Shown here piece after piece: positions 22,522-35,847 of a stretch of DNA of 43,325 bases (position 1 is the stretch's first letter; the number at the start of each line of letters is the position of its first letter). The notes below the pieces were generated by a model. That model worked only from the letters and a program-made list of their open reading frames with translations, did no database searches and was not told the origin of the DNA. A program made the translations under genes and the position numbers. The stretch spans positions 1 to 43,325 of the forward strand of contig JNEM01012871.1 in assembly GCA_000697335.1 (NCBI GenBank). Reading direction: 5' to 3'. This stretch comes from Conidiobolus incongruus B7586 (Eukaryota > Entomophthoromycota > Entomophthoromycetes > Entomophthorales > Conidiobolaceae).

Positions 22522-24071
22522 ATCGTCTAATATAAAATTAATTTCAATATATTTTTATTGATCTATGTGCTTTCGAATGGTAATTGATGAAAATTTGATC
22601 GTTCACCCTTTTTTAAGGTAATCTAATAGGATAAATATCAATTTAAATTTTATGGGATTTTTATTTGCATTTTAACTCTTAATTGAATATTTGTGCAAAG
22701 ATATAAAATGTATAACTAAAATAATTGATCATTAATACTGTTAAGTATATGTTTATAATATTTTTACAAATTGAAAAACTTAACATCATTACTCGAATTA
22801 TTATTTTGCATATATATATGCATTAATCAACTTCTTTATTAATTATTTACTTCTTTGGATATATATAAGATTGATTAATAAAATAAAACAATCAAGTAAA
22901 TTTTGATATTAATTTGGTATCGTTTTTTCCACAAAATTTAATAATTTTAATAATTGATCCCAAAAATTATATTTATAAACTCTTATAAAATGATTGTTAT
23001 TTACTTTTTACAATTTGCCTTTATATTACACTTTTAACTTATAATGATGCATTCAAATCATGATATAGGATACTTCAATATTACATCATATAGTATGTGA
23101 AAGCAAAATTATTGATAGACTATTTAAAATAATAATTTATAGGAAATATTTGTAAGTATAATATATAATAATAATTTTAAATTAAATTTACTAAAAAACA
23201 TTGTGATTTGATGGTTATTTAATTATGATGAAAATATTTTTATTAATAACTATTATTTTATAATCAATGCAATCAATTTCTTTATATTCTAATAATTAAA
23301 TCAATAACTTTTATGTTATTCAAATAAACCTTTGCTGAATATTGATGATATCTTAATTATTCCAATATTTTTTATGAAATCATTCTATTTTTGATGAATG
23401 AGACTGTTGATTTGTATAAATATTATATATTAAGGGATGATTATAAGCTTTTTAATATTAATAGATATTTTTTAGTAAATGATTTTTCATTACAAAATAT
23501 ATATTATAGCCTGGATAATTGATAAAATATTGGTTTCAAAATATAAGAATTTATATACTCTATTTAGTTATAACCAGAATATATTTAACTTAATCCAGAT
23601 TTCAGTATTCAAGTATTTGGAAGGTTGAAATATATCTAATTTAAGAAACTGAAATATTCGTATCGATAATATATACCAAATTAAGAAATTACTTTGTAAA
23701 CAAATTCCAGGTCTTCAAAATCATTACCAATTATATGATTATGGGATTATTAAGCTAATTCTAGTCATAATTTAACATATAAAAATATTGATTACGCAAA
23801 CATTGAAACTTCAAATTTACCATTTCCATTTAAACAATTTCTAAATTCATTAATATAATCATTGCTTCTTATTGAATTTATTAATTCCATTACTATAACA
23901 AATATTTAATCATCTCTTATTCGGTTTCAATTTCATTGCTCTGGATACCAACCTATATAAGATCATTGTAAATATTTATTATTTTTTCGATTTTACTTTA
24001 AGTCACTAATTTTGTTCTACTTAGGTTTATTAATCAAAAACTCTCTAACATAAATAACTATAATTTAAAAT
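22522..24071. other. Divergent promoter region between PRMT5 and RPN2
   Basis: About 1.55 kb of AT-rich DNA with no coding signal; it must serve both divergent genes. I looked for the yeast proteasome element GGTGGCAAA, did not find it near RPN2, and see no other clear element. Confidence 0.45.
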
Positions 24072-27052
24072 ATGACCACAGCTATTAGTTCAGCTTCTGG
24101 ACTTTTGTCTTTACTTGATGAATCACAATCCGAGGTCCAAGTTTACGCTCTTAAAGAATTAAATGCTATTTTAGATCAATTTTGGGTAGAAATTTCCGAT
24201 TCTATCGCCAAAATAGAAATTCTTTACGAATCTGAGGGGTTCGAACAACGTCAATTGGCCGCTTTAGTAGCTTCTAAAGTTTATTTTCATTTGGGAGAAT
24301 ATGAAGAATCCTTAGCTTTTGCTTTAGGTGCTAAGGAACTTTTTGATTTATCAGAGAAGAGTCTTTACGTTGAAACTATTATTGGTAATAATTTTTATAT
24401 TTGTTTATGATAATTTTATCTGATTTAGAAATTATTAATTTAGCTCAAGCTATTCAAAAATATATTTCTTTACGTCAAGAAGCTTATATTGACCCTAAAA
24501 ATGCACCTGCTATCGATATTCGTTTGAAATCCGTTGTTGAAAAGATGTTTAATCGTTGTATTCAAGAAAAAGAATACAAACAGGTTAGTTTCAAAATCAA
24601 TAATTGGAGTTCCATAATTAAATACAAATTTTAGGCTATCGGTATTGCTATTGAAAGTCATCGCTTAGATATTCTTGATACTGTAGTTTCAGTGGGAGAC
24701 GCCCAAGAGTTACTTCAATATGTCTTGAACATTGCCCTTACTTTAGTTCGTCATATTCAATACAGAGATGAAGTTTTAACCAAATTGGTTGATATGTTCC
24801 TTCATTTGCCTAACCCTGACTATCTCTCAGTTAGTCAATGCTATGTTTATTTAAACGACCCCATTTCTAGTTCTCGATTGATCAAAAAATTGATTTCTGA
24901 AGAAAATGCTAACGAAAACAATATTTTAACTGCTTATCAAATTGCTTTCGATTTGAGAGATTCAGCTACTCAACACTTTATTAATCAATTATTAAACGAT
25001 TTCGTTCCTGTCACAGGCGAAGAGCTCAAAGATTTTTCTGATATTGACTCAATCCCAGTCGATGATTACGTCACACGCGTTAGATATATTTTGACTGGCG
25101 AACTTGGTACCAGATTATATCTCGAATTTTTGAGTCGTCACAACCATGTCGATCTTTCCATTTTACGTAATACTAAACACTCTATGGATTCTCGTAACTC
25201 TTTATGCCATTCAGCTCTCTCTTTCGCTAATGCATTCATGCACTGTGGTACTACCAGTGACCAATTTTTGAGAATGAATCTTGAATGGCTTTCCAGAGCT
25301 ACTAACTGGTCCAAGTTTACTGCTACTGCTGCCTTGGGCGTTATTCATAAGGGAAATATTCAAAACAGTATGAAATTATTGACTCCTTATCTTCCTCAAG
25401 AAGGATCTAATGGTAGTCCCTATTCTGAAGGTGGCGCCCTCCTTGGTCTTGGCTTTATTCACTCCAATCACGGTTCTGGTGTTTTACCCTATCTTCTTGA
25501 ATCTTTGAAGAATGCTAAAGTTGAAGTTATCCAACATGGTGCCGCTTTAGGCTTGGGCGTTGCTGGTATTGCTACTGATGATGAAGATATCTATGAAGCT
25601 CTCAAAGGTGTTTTATTCACTGATAGCGCTGTTGCTGGTCAAGCTGCCGGTTTAAGTATGGGTTTAATTATGCTTGGAACTGGATATACTCATGTTATCA
25701 ATGAAATGCTGCAATATGCTCATGAAACTCAGCACGAAAAAATTATTATGGGATTAAGCGTTGGTATTTCTTTAATCAACTATGGTTTACAAGAAAAGGC
25801 TGATCCCATCATTGATCAATTATGCAGCGATAAAGATCACTTACTTCGTTATGGTGGTATGTACACTATTGCTATGGCCTATTGTGGCACTGGTGATAAT
25901 AAGATGATCCGTCGTTTACTTCACGTTGCTGTTAGCGATGTCAGTGATGATGTTCGTCGTGCTGCTGTCACTGCCCTTGGTTTCATTCTTTTCAAGACTC
26001 CTGAACAGGTTCCTCGTGTTGTTCAACTTCTTTCTGAAAGTTACAATCCTCATGTCCGTTATGGTGCTACCTTGGCTTTAGGTATCTCTTGCGCTGGTAC
26101 TGGATTAGCTGAAGCTATTGAAATCTTAGAACCTATGACCAAAGATCCCATGGACTACGTTCGTCAAGGTGCTTTAATTGCTCTGGCCATGGTTCTCATT
26201 CAACAAACAGATGCTTCTAACCATAAGGTTGGTGTCGTTCGCAAGCTTTATGAATCTATTTTATCTGACAAGCATGAAGATTTGATGGCCAAGTTTGGTG
26301 CTTCTCTTGGTCAAGGTATTATTGATGCTGGTGGCAGAAATCTTACTATCTCTCTTCAATCTCAACTGGGTTGCATTAACATGCCAGCAATCGTTGGTAT
26401 GGCCTTATTCACTCAATTTTGGTTTTGGTTCCCAATGGCTCACTTTATCTCTTTGGCTTTCAAACCCACTACCATTATTGGTATTGACCAAAGTCTCAAA
26501 GTTCCTGAATTCTCCTTCAAATCTAATGCTCGTCCCTCTTTATTTGCTTATCCACCCAAATTCAAGGCTCCTACCGCTAGTGTTGTAGAAAAGGCTGCTA
26601 CCGCAGTCCTTTCGACCACAGCTAAAGCTAAGGCCAGAGCTAAGAAGCGTGAAAAGTCACAGGATATCGATGCTATGGATATCGATGAAAAGACAGAAAA
26701 TCCCACTGTCGAAGAACCCAAGCCCATAAAATCCAAGAAAGAAGATAAGGATCAAGCCACATCTGCCGATCAAACATCTGAAACTGTTTCCAATATGCAT
26801 CGTGTTGTTCCCTTCCAAATCCAGCATATTCAATTCTTGGATTCCAGTAGATACCAACCCATCAAACAGCCAGTTGGAGGTTTCATAATGCTCGCGGACA
26901 AGAAGCCCCATAGACCTCCTCGCTACATATACCCCAAACCTCCCTCCGAAAAGAAGGAAGAGAAGAAGGCTGCCGCCATTTCAGAAGCTGCTTCCACATC
27001 AGCTCAACCAGCTGCTCCCACTACACAAGAGTCCAGTGGAAACACCGAATGA
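24072..27052 (+). CDS. RPN2: 26S proteasome regulatory subunit Rpn2 (PSMD1)
   Basis: Largest non-ATPase scaffold of the proteasome base, which binds ubiquitin receptors such as Rpn13. Three exons, 24072-24384, 24429-24583 and 24635-27052, with introns of 44 and 51 bp; 961 aa (human 953, yeast 945). The N-terminus SASGLLSLLDESQSEVQVYALKE is the family start. The middle carries the proteasome/cyclosome alpha-helical repeats, with many GxxLGLG-type turns (residues of about 400-730), and blocks near-identical to human, such as RRLLHVAVSDVSDDVRRAA and SLLSESYNPHVRYGA-like text. FTQFWFWFPMAHF follows the toroid. Near residue 818 there is a basic stretch KAKARAKKREK in an acidic, disordered insert, a likely nuclear localisation signal. 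The C-terminal tail is Pro/Ala-rich, and its extreme end is not clearly like the Rpn13-binding tail of other species. Confidence 0.97.
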
Positions 27053-28552
27053 GTAATTGCAAAATGCAAATGACTTTTTATATTATAAAATATTTTGATT
27101 AATTTTTTTATTATCTAAAATGTGTAATCGACTTATATTATGTTGCTATTTTTATTTATTGATAATATAATATATCAAAAATGTTTTAGACTCATAATAT
27201 TATTTATATTTCCTAGAATTGGGCAAAATATTCAAATTTGGCTAATTTTCAATTGAGCTTTTTCGAATTCGAATCATATTTGATATAATTAATAATCGAT
27301 TAATAGATTGAAATTTTTTTTTGTAAAATTATTTTTAATAACTTTAAGTAGTAAAAATATTAAATGAATAATTGAATAAATTTTAATGTTTAATTCCAGT
27401 ATCTTAATTTTGAAAAATCATGTTAAAATGTCGCAAACTTGAGATAGTTTTAATATTGTATTCACAATAAATTAACATTTTAATATAATTAAAATATTAA
27501 ATTGATTATCATCATCATGGTATATAAAATATCTTTAAAACATTTATAATTTTTACCTTATTAAACTAATTTAAACTTATTATTAATAATGGGATGACAT
27601 TGTGATAAAGAAAAATGAAATATGTTAAATCATTTTCAACAAGTAATGAAATTTCATTAATCTTTTTTAGCAATTGTAAATCATTTTGGTTAATACACTC
27701 ATCATTATTTGAATATTAATAAACATATATACAATTATCATTAAAAAGCAAAGCTTAATGAATATTTTGGGATATATTATGATCTAATCAATTATTATAA
27801 ATCGATATATAAATTATATTATAGATATTAAAAATATAGTTTCAACTCTCAAAATTTGATAAAAAACGAACTATTTATATATTGAATATGATTCAAGTTT
27901 CTTTAATTGATAAATATAAGTATTCATTTTTATAAGTGTTATATTAATATCAACGAATTGATCATTGATTATATTTACTCAATAATAGTTATTTTTACTA
28001 TTTTTTATAATATTGAAAAGAATATTATTATGAATGGTAAAATAACTTTTTTAGTTAAACTAATTTTTTAAATTTTGAATAAATATATTGAGTGATATCA
28101 AAACAGTAATATTCATTCAATATCATTAGCTTATAATATATTAATTACTTATCAATATTCTATGAAGTATCGAATAATTACGCATTTCAAATACCATTCC
28201 ATTAACAGTAACAAAACATGAAATTTGGATTAAAATTCGACAACCACAAAAAAAAACCAAAAGTTTACCCATAAAATCAAAAGTTAGATACCAAATTAAT
28301 ATTCATGGACTCGTTTTGAACCCAAAAATTCAATTCACAATTCTTATCTGTGAAAAAAATATATATTAACCTAAAATCAATATTTAGGTTGAACTTATTC
28401 AACTCTCCCTCTCACCTAAAAATAATTCTTAAATTATATATCTATACATTAATTATAAATATTTTAGTTAGTTTGATTCTAATAAAATCTATAATAATTG
28501 ATAATTGGATTGATATATTAAATTTTTAAATAATTAAAAGAATATTTAAAAT
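27053..28552. other. AT-rich intergenic region, 1.5 kb
   Basis: Contains the RPN2 3' UTR and the promoter of the beta-adaptin gene. A poly-A-type run with CCACAAAAAAAAACCAAAAG occurs at about 28244-28263. No coding or RNA gene was recognised. Confidence 0.45.
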
Positions 28553-31500
28553 ATGTCGGATGCTAAATATTTTCAAAGAGGTAAATATAAAAAGATATAT
28601 ATATATATTATTAATAATGATCCATACTATTTCTTTTAAAATGTTATTGACTCATATTTTTATAGGTAAAATTCAGGAGCTTAGAAGTGAGTTAAACTCA
28701 GATAAAAGAGATCCTAAATTCGTCAAAAAGAAGACTACTTTAAAGAAAATAGTAGCAAATATGACTATGGGGAACGATATGTCCGGTTTATTTCAAGATG
28801 TGGTGGGTTGTATGAATTTGAATATTCTAGAAATTAAAAAGATGGTGTATTTGTACCTTATTAACTATTCCAAATCCAAACCCGAGCAGGCTGCCCAAGC
28901 TGCTCACTACTTTTTGAGAGATGCTAGTGATCCCAACCCCTTAATTAGGGCTTTGGCTCTTAGGACTATGGGGTATATTCACGTGGATAAGATTACCGAG
29001 AGTTTGATAGAACCTTTGAGGCAAGGCTTACAAGATCAAGATCCCTACGTGAGAAAGACCGCTGCCGTTTGTGTTGCTAAATTGTATATCCACAATCGTC
29101 AATTGGTGAATGATGAGGGCTTTATCCCGATGCTTAAGGACCTTTTACTCGATCCCAATCCAGCTGTCGTTGCCAATGCTGTGTCATCTCTCGCCGAAAT
29201 ATCCGAAAGGTCTCCCGATCTGACACTGCAACTGAATATGCGCATTGCTAGTAAACTCATCGCTGCTTTGAACGAATGTTCGGAATGGGGTCAAGCTTAC
29301 GTCTTAGATACTTTACTTTACGTCGTTCCCCAAGAGCCTGGAGATGCCGAAATGTTAGCAGAACGTATTGCACCTCGTCTCCAGCATGCCAACTCCAGCG
29401 TTGTGTTAAATGCCATTAAATTGATTATTTACCTGATGAATTATATGGGGAACGAACAAGATGTCAAAAACTTTACCAAAAAACTGTCACCTCCTCTCGT
29501 CACTTTATTATCTAGCGGTCCCGAAGTACAATACGTGGTCCTTCGTAACATTTTACTCATCATTCAAAAGCATCCAACCATACTTCAGGGCGAAATCAAG
29601 GTGTTCTTCTGTAAATATAACGATCCCATCTATGTTAAGTTAGCCAAATTGGAAATCATCTTCAGACTGACCACTGCCGAAAATGTGAATCAAGTGTTGA
29701 GCGAATTGGTCGAATACGCCTCAGAAGTCGATGTCGATTTCGTCAGAAAGTCAGTGAGAGCCATTGGACGTCTCGCCATCAAGATTCCCTCAGCTACTCA
29801 GAAGTGTATCTCATCCTTACTCGATCTAATTCAAACTAAGGTTAATTATGTTGTTCAAGAAGGTATTGTCGTCATCAAGGACATCTTTAGAAAGTATCCC
29901 AACAAGTACGAAAGTATCATTGGCAAATTATGTGAAAACCTAGATACATTGGACGAGCCCGAAGCTAAAGCTGCCATGATTTGGATTCTTGGTCAATATG
30001 CCGATCGTATCGAGAATTCTGATGAAATTTTGGATGGCTTCTTAGAAAACTTTTTGGAAGAAACACCCGAAGTACAATTATCGCTACTAACAGCAGTAGT
30101 CAAATTATTTATCAAGAGACCGACAGCTGGTCAAAATCTTGTCCCCAAAGTGTTGAAATGGTCTACCGACGAAGTAGACAATCCCGATTTGAGAGACCGA
30201 GGATTTATTTATTGGCGTCTCTTGTCCGTTGACCCAGCAGCCGCTAAAACCATTGTGCTCTCAGAGAAACCTGAAATTTCTACAGAAACTGAAAACATTG
30301 AAAAGACACTATTGGATGAACTTTTATTTCATATTTCTACCCTGTCTTCTGTTTATCACAAAGTTCCCGGGTCATTTATCCCCAATGCTAAGCCTAGATA
30401 TCTCATTCAATCTAAAGTTTTATACTGCTTGGTTTATAAAGGAGATAATGAAAATGACAAGCAATCTGCTCCTACTCAAAAACAAATTCAACAAGCTCCC
30501 ATTGAAGAACAGCAAACTACATTCCCTCAAACCTTTGATACTAATAACTTTAACAATGATATCAACTTGGATAATGACTTTTTCAATAATGACTATGTCA
30601 ATACAGCTGCTCCTGTTCGCAACAACCATATGGTTGATCTTTTGGAATTTGATGATGGTAATTTCGACTCACCAATGGGCCAAATTTCATCCACTGTGGA
30701 CTATGGCAACTCTGAAATGGCCCAATCCAATATCTCTTACGAATCCAACTTACTTGGCCAAAGTGGTTACAACTCTGTGTCATCCATTACTGGTGCCAAC
30801 ATGGCTACCCCTTACGATCCCTATAAGTCTAGTCAGTTCCCAGGCTATGCTACCAGCAAGAGTATTTTTGGTTTGAATGACGACTCCAATTCCAATTCCT
30901 TGATCCTTGGTCAAAACCCTTCATTAACACCAAACAATGCCAACTCACCCTTCGCATCCCACTCTCAATCTGGCCAATTCTCCCAATCCAATTACAATTC
31001 ATTCTCCGACTTCAACACTACCTCCAACTCCTCATTCTACACCGCCAACGCATCTCAGTCCATGACCACTTCCTCAACATCCAACTTCGATCTCCTTTCC
31101 GACTTTTCATCTAATACTATAGGTGGGTCCAGTTCAAACTTCAATTCTGTTGCTTCCAGAAGTAATTCCACTCCATTTGACAATTCCTCTTCGTTAATGG
31201 GAGATAATAGCTTGAATTCTTATCCTATCAGAAGTCATACTACTCCATTTGACAAATCTCAGAATTTGATTAACGATTTGGGTAAGTATTAGAATAACTT
31301 TCAAATAATCATAGTCTGACGTTTTGTTTAACATAGGCTTAGGTATTGATCATTCCAGTTATTCCAAGATTGACAATGATCCCCGGTCCACTTCCCTTTT
31401 CACAACTCCTAACGTTAATCAATCCGATTTCTTATCCAACAGTATGAATAACTTGGCTTTGGAAACTGCTTATGTTGCTCCTAAGACTAAATTGTTAGAC

Positions 31501-32228
31501 GCTCAATCCAGTCAAGGTTTAGAGATTTTTGGCACGTTCGCTCGTAGGAAAGGTCAAATCCAAATGGAATTACGTCTCGTCAACCGTAACAACGTCCCCT
31601 TGTCAGACTTTGCCCTCCAATTCAACAAGAACCCATACGGTATCACACTGAAGGATCCTCTATACGTCCCAACGCCTCTCGCTCCCATGCAAAGTCACGA
31701 TGTAGTGGTCAACTTGAGTCGCAATGGACCCACAGGACCTTGCACGCCTCCCAATCTACTTCAACTGGCATTCAAATCCAACCTGGGAATATTCTACACG
31801 CAGACCACTGTTTCATTGCATGTACTTTTCAGCGAAGAAGGCTGCCTAGACCAAACGGATTTCCTCAACCAATGGCATCAGTGGTCCGATATGGAAGAAC
31901 GACGCTTTGAGGTGTATGGCATCCCATCCATCCCCAGTGTCAAGGCACTCAGGAATAAGTTGCATCTAAACAATGTGTTCACTGTTGCGGATCGTAATAT
32001 CGATGGCAAGGTAATTCATCCTCATATACTTATATTACAATTCAATTAATATATTTCGTTTAGAACTATTTATTCATTTCACTCCAACTCGACGACTCTA
32101 CCCTCTTCCTCGTCGAACTCACATTCTCTCAAATTCCGGTGACTTCGTGCTCCGTTAGCATCAAACCTAGCAATCATCCATCCGTTCAATTGGTGAACGA
32201 AGCTTTGCAAAATATTTTAAAATCTTAA
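28553..32228 (+). CDS. Beta-adaptin, large subunit of an AP-1/AP-2 clathrin adaptor complex
   Basis: Links clathrin to cargo membranes at the plasma membrane or trans-Golgi. Four exons: 28553-28580, 28666-31281, 31337-32010 and 32064-32228, with introns of 85, 55 and 53 bp; 1160 aa, against about 940 in animals. The start [15 protein letters not shown] and the run [13 protein letters not shown] resemble the fungal Apl1-type (AP-2) beta subunit as I recall it, but AP-1 beta cannot be excluded. The trunk (to about residue 600) has the canonical ARM-like solenoid, with [27 protein letters not shown] and [14 protein letters not shown]. The hinge (about 600-935) is an unusually long Asn/Ser/Gln-rich segment with one clathrin box, LLEFD, at residues 668-672. 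The ear follows from about residue 942 ([19 protein letters not shown]) and ends LQNILKS. Confidence 0.94.
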
Positions 32229-32450
32229 TTTAATAATATTAAAATTGTAATGGATTTATTTACCAATTATATTGAGTTTTAATATATTGCTTTTCTTATC
32301 AATATGCAATGATTGAAATTTTGTTGTTTTTTCGGTTTAATTCAAATATTTTTGCCTTAAAACCGTGATGGTATCATCGAATCATAAATTAGCAATTTAA
32401 TATATTGATTATTAATGATTTAATAATGGCAAAATGTTTTTAAACAAATA

Positions 32451-32490
<40 letters not shown>

Positions 32491-32698
32491 AGATAACATC
32501 AAAGAATTTCTAATTATCAAATTATATCAATTAATTTTTTAAATATTTTATATTTTAAAATTTCATTCTAAAGTTTACAGTTTAATTCTCTTTTAGAAAT
32601 TTGTGATTTTAAGTTACACAAACAAATCATTTGAATTTCAATATAAATTATGAAATGACCACGAAACATTGAATTTTATTTTTAAATTATAAAATACA
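32229..32698. other. Intergenic region between beta-adaptin and the old yellow enzyme gene
   Basis: AT-rich DNA with one dinucleotide microsatellite (listed separately). It must hold the old yellow enzyme promoter. Nothing else was recognised. Confidence 0.5.
32456..32487. repeat. (AT)16 microsatellite
   Basis: An uninterrupted run of 16 AT units, directly readable. It lies about 210 bp before the old yellow enzyme start codon. Such runs change length easily and can form hairpins. Confidence 0.97.
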
Positions 32699-33889
32699 AT
32701 GGTTCATAATCCCAAACAATTTTATCAGCCTATTAAAATCCCACCAGGTCAAGTTGTATTAAAAGACGATGAAACAGTAGACACTATTCCAAAGTTATTG
32801 CAGCCTATCACCATCAAGTCAGTTACCTTGGCTAACAGATCAGTTGTGAGTCCCATGTGTATGTACTCCAGCGAAGATGGTTACTTAACCGATTTCCATC
32901 TCGTACACTACGGAAGATTCGCCTTGGGTGGAGCTGGTTTAATTATTGTAGAAGCTACCGCAGTACAACCCAATGGAAGGATTACACCTAACTGTGCAGG
33001 TATCTACTACGACGATCACGTGCCCACCCACAAGAGAGTGGTGGATTTCGTTCATAATGTTGGAGGCAAGATCGGGATTCAAATCGGGCACGCCGGTCGT
33101 AAGGCGAGTACGCTACCGCCATTTCACGAACGTTCCAGAGGAATCGCTTACGCCGAGGATGGTGGCTGGTCCAACGTCGTAGGTCCAAGTGACGAGATTT
33201 GGGCCCAGCAGGGATTCTTACCGCCTCAAGAGCTTACGAAAGAACAAATTAAAGAGCTCATTGAGGCGTTCAAAGATGGTGCCAGACGAGCCAACGAAGC
33301 TGGCTATGATGTATTAGAACTGCACGGTGCTCACGGCTACTTGATCCACTCCTTTGTGAGTCCCATATCGAATCACAGGACCGACGAGTACGGCGGCAGT
33401 TTCGACAACCGTGTGCGATTCCTTTTGGAGATCGTCGATGCTGTCAACCTCGTATGGCCTCAGAACAAGCCCCTATTTGTGCGCTTGAGCTGCACTGACT
33501 GGGTAGATGCCAGCGACACTTGGGATTTGGACCAAACCGTCCAGTTGAGCCAACTTCTCAAACAAAAGAATGTTGATCTGATCGATTGTTCATCTTCTGG
33601 AAACTCTCCACTCCAAAAGATCCCAGCTGCTCCAGGGTTCCAAGTACCATTTGCCGAACGTATTCGTAAGGATGTAGGAATTTTGACTGGTGCTGTAGGA
33701 CTCATCACCACCGCCAAGGATGCTAATAAATATTTAGAAGATGGCAAAGCTGACTTAATTTTTATGGCGCGTGAATACTTGAGGGATGATGCTTTCGTCA
33801 ATACTGCTGGTCTCGAATTGGGTGTTCATGTGAAGTGGTCCAACCAATTTGAGAGAGGAAGGCCTCGACCTAAGCATGAAGCTTTTTAA
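32699..33889 (+). CDS. NADPH dehydrogenase / ene-reductase, YqjM-class old yellow enzyme
   Basis: Intronless gene of 396 aa. FMN-dependent alpha/beta barrel enzyme that uses NADPH to reduce activated C=C bonds, and probably other electrophiles, in the cytosol. It belongs to the thermophilic-like (YqjM) class, not the classical yeast OYE class. The redox-tuning Cys is present, Cys54 in SPMCMYS, with the nearby Tyr56 of that class. The substrate-binding His pair is His209/His212 in LELHGAHGYLIHSF, followed by SPISNHRTDEYGGS. The block IQIGHAGRKAS is also typical. Compared with bacterial YqjM there is an N-terminal extension of about 30 residues and a C-terminal tail ending RPRPKHEAF, as in filamentous fungal members. 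Codon use is richer in G and C than in its neighbours, suggesting good expression. The natural substrate is unknown. Confidence 0.94.
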   Translation: MVHNPKQFYQPIKIPPGQVVLKDDETVDTIPKLLQPITIKSVTLANRSVVSPMCMYSSEDGYLTDFHLVHYGRFALGGAGLIIVEATAVQPNGRITPNCAGIYYDDHVPTHKRVVDFVHNVGGKIGIQIGHAGRKASTLPPFHERSRGIAYAEDGGWSNVVGPSDEIWAQQGFLPPQELTKEQIKELIEAFKDGARRANEAGYDVLELHGAHGYLIHSFVSPISNHRTDEYGGSFDNRVRFLLEIVDAVNLVWPQNKPLFVRLSCTDWVDASDTWDLDQTVQLSQLLKQKNVDLIDCSSSGNSPLQKIPAAPGFQVPFAERIRKDVGILTGAVGLITTAKDANKYLEDGKADLIFMAREYLRDDAFVNTAGLELGVHVKWSNQFERGRPRPKHEAF

Positions 33890-34096
33890 TTAGTTTATCA
33901 ATATAAATCACTAATTTAACAACTTTAGTTGATGACTGATATTATTTAATATACATGTTATATATTTTTAATGATTACGTTAATAATAATTAATTTATTT
34001 AATAATATATAATATTAATTTTTATATTAATCAATTTTAAATTATATAAATTATTGTAATTTCATTAAAAATGATTATATTACATCAATATTTCAA

Positions 34097-35718
34097 TTAT
34101 TTTGAATTTTCAATAACAATACCTAAAAGTTCCCAAGCTCTATGAAATTCTTTGGAAGTTAACTCATCAGTTTGATAATTTTTGCGTAATACTTTAAACA
34201 TCGACTGCAAAATATCTTCCAAGTTGGAATCGTCTTCATCATCGTCTTCCGGATTGAAACCCTTGAAAATTTTTATATTGAGATGGTTTGATTGAATGGT
34301 TTGCTTCAGGCCTTCAAAAGTTATCGTATCACTGTTTTTAGGGAAGAATAATTCCAGTGTTTCAGATATTAATTTCGTTGGCAATTTGTCAATATTCTTT
34401 AACTTGTTGCGGGAATTAGATAGGTTGGGGCTTTTGGAAGACGATCCCGACGTCCTGAAATCATTTATACGGAATTTGCGTCGTTCTTTCGTCAGATCTG
34501 GCATCTCTGAACCCCATCCTGGTAGTCTTATAACCTAATATTAATTAGTATTGGTGCTAATTTATATTTTGAATAAATTACAATTGCACTACAATTATCT
34601 TGTGCCCCGAACATTTCAGCTAATTTCACTACTTCTACAGCCGCTGATGTGGGATCGGGACAGGTTTTTATCTAAATTAAAGAATTAAGATGAAAAGCTG
34701 ATCAATTATGAAATCATAATGAAATTACAATATCAACAATCTCCTGGTCCGAAATAACTGATAAAATCCCATCCGTTACCAAAGTTAAAAAAGCCAAATC
34801 GTCTCCACTATAATTCCTCGAGGTGGTATCAGGCTCAGCAATCACTCCATATTTTTTGGCGGATAAATCACCAAATGCTCGGGTGTTGGCGAATTTCCCC
34901 ATTGTCATATCTTCGCCAAACGAGTCGGTGATGATGAACCCGCCCAGGGATTTGATTCTAGCTCGCTCTTTCGGTAGGGAGGGATGGTGCTCCACCGATA
35001 TGACTTCGGATCTTCCTGTCTTGGTGTGGCAAACGATAGCCCTAACCAATTAATCAGTGTAATTATACAAAAGGTATAAAAATTACCTAGTATCTCCCAC
35101 ATTAGCCAACGTAATCGTATATTTCTTTGATTCCCAAAAGGGCAAATCGTCCACTGTCTTAATAATAGCTGTCGCAGCAGTCGCGCCTCCTACCAATTTT
35201 TTCTCTCTAATTTGCCAGTCGATATCGAGGTAGGTGAGACTTAACAACTGCTCAAGTGTGAGTGGCCTATCACTCAATTTGGTATCCACCCTATTCCTCA
35301 ACGTAATGGGCGCATACTTATTCCACTTGGGACCCAACCCCCTATAATTTTCAATGATTTGCTTCAAATCCTTAGGTTCAATACTCTCTAGTCTCTGGGG
35401 TAATTTGCACACCAGATGATCGACGCATTGAGAACCCCCATGCCCATCAAATAGTCCCGCGAATACCAAATTCTGAGCTGGAAACCCTTTTATACTGAGT
35501 GCTCGCACGTTATATCGGTCCTCGTTGTATTCTCTATTGTTTCGCGTCGACCTGATACCGATCAAGTGGTTGGAATTGTGTAAATTCACTTTGAGGTTGG
35601 GATTACTCCCAGGTATATAGTGATTAAAGCCATTATCAACGTTCTGGGAATAGAATCGAATAATGTAAGAAGAGATTGGTTTAATTTTTTTAATATTATT
35701 GAGTAATAGTTTTGCCAT
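34097..35718 (-). CDS. Mitochondrial PP2C-type protein phosphatase
   Basis: Metal-dependent Ser/Thr phosphatase. Four exons on the minus strand, 35718-35087, 35041-34729, 34671-34582 and 34534-34097, with introns of 45, 57 and 47 bp; 490 aa. The N-terminus MAKLLLNNIKKIKPISSYII followed by RFYS is basic, amphipathic and free of acidic residues: a good mitochondrial presequence. All PP2C metal ligands are visible: Asp67 (EYNEDRYNV), Asp91 (GLFDGHGG), Asp301 (VTDGILSVISD) and Asp340 (AQDNCSA). TRAFGD (264-269) is the usual RxFGD motif. After the catalytic domain, which ends near VIRLPGWG, there is a 130-residue C-terminal extension with a short acidic run (EDDDEDDSNLED). It resembles fungal Ptc6/Aup1-type enzymes, linked in yeast to mitophagy and pyruvate dehydrogenase dephosphorylation, but the subfamily is not certain. 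Confidence 0.92.
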
Positions 35719-35847
35719 TTTGTTAGAGAGAATGATGATGAATTAAAACTAGTAGAGTTGATTTATCATAAATGAAAGTTTGAAACATGTGACTTTGAAA
35801 TGATGTCATTAATTGTAATTTAAAAAGGTTTTGAGGAAATTCGACAA

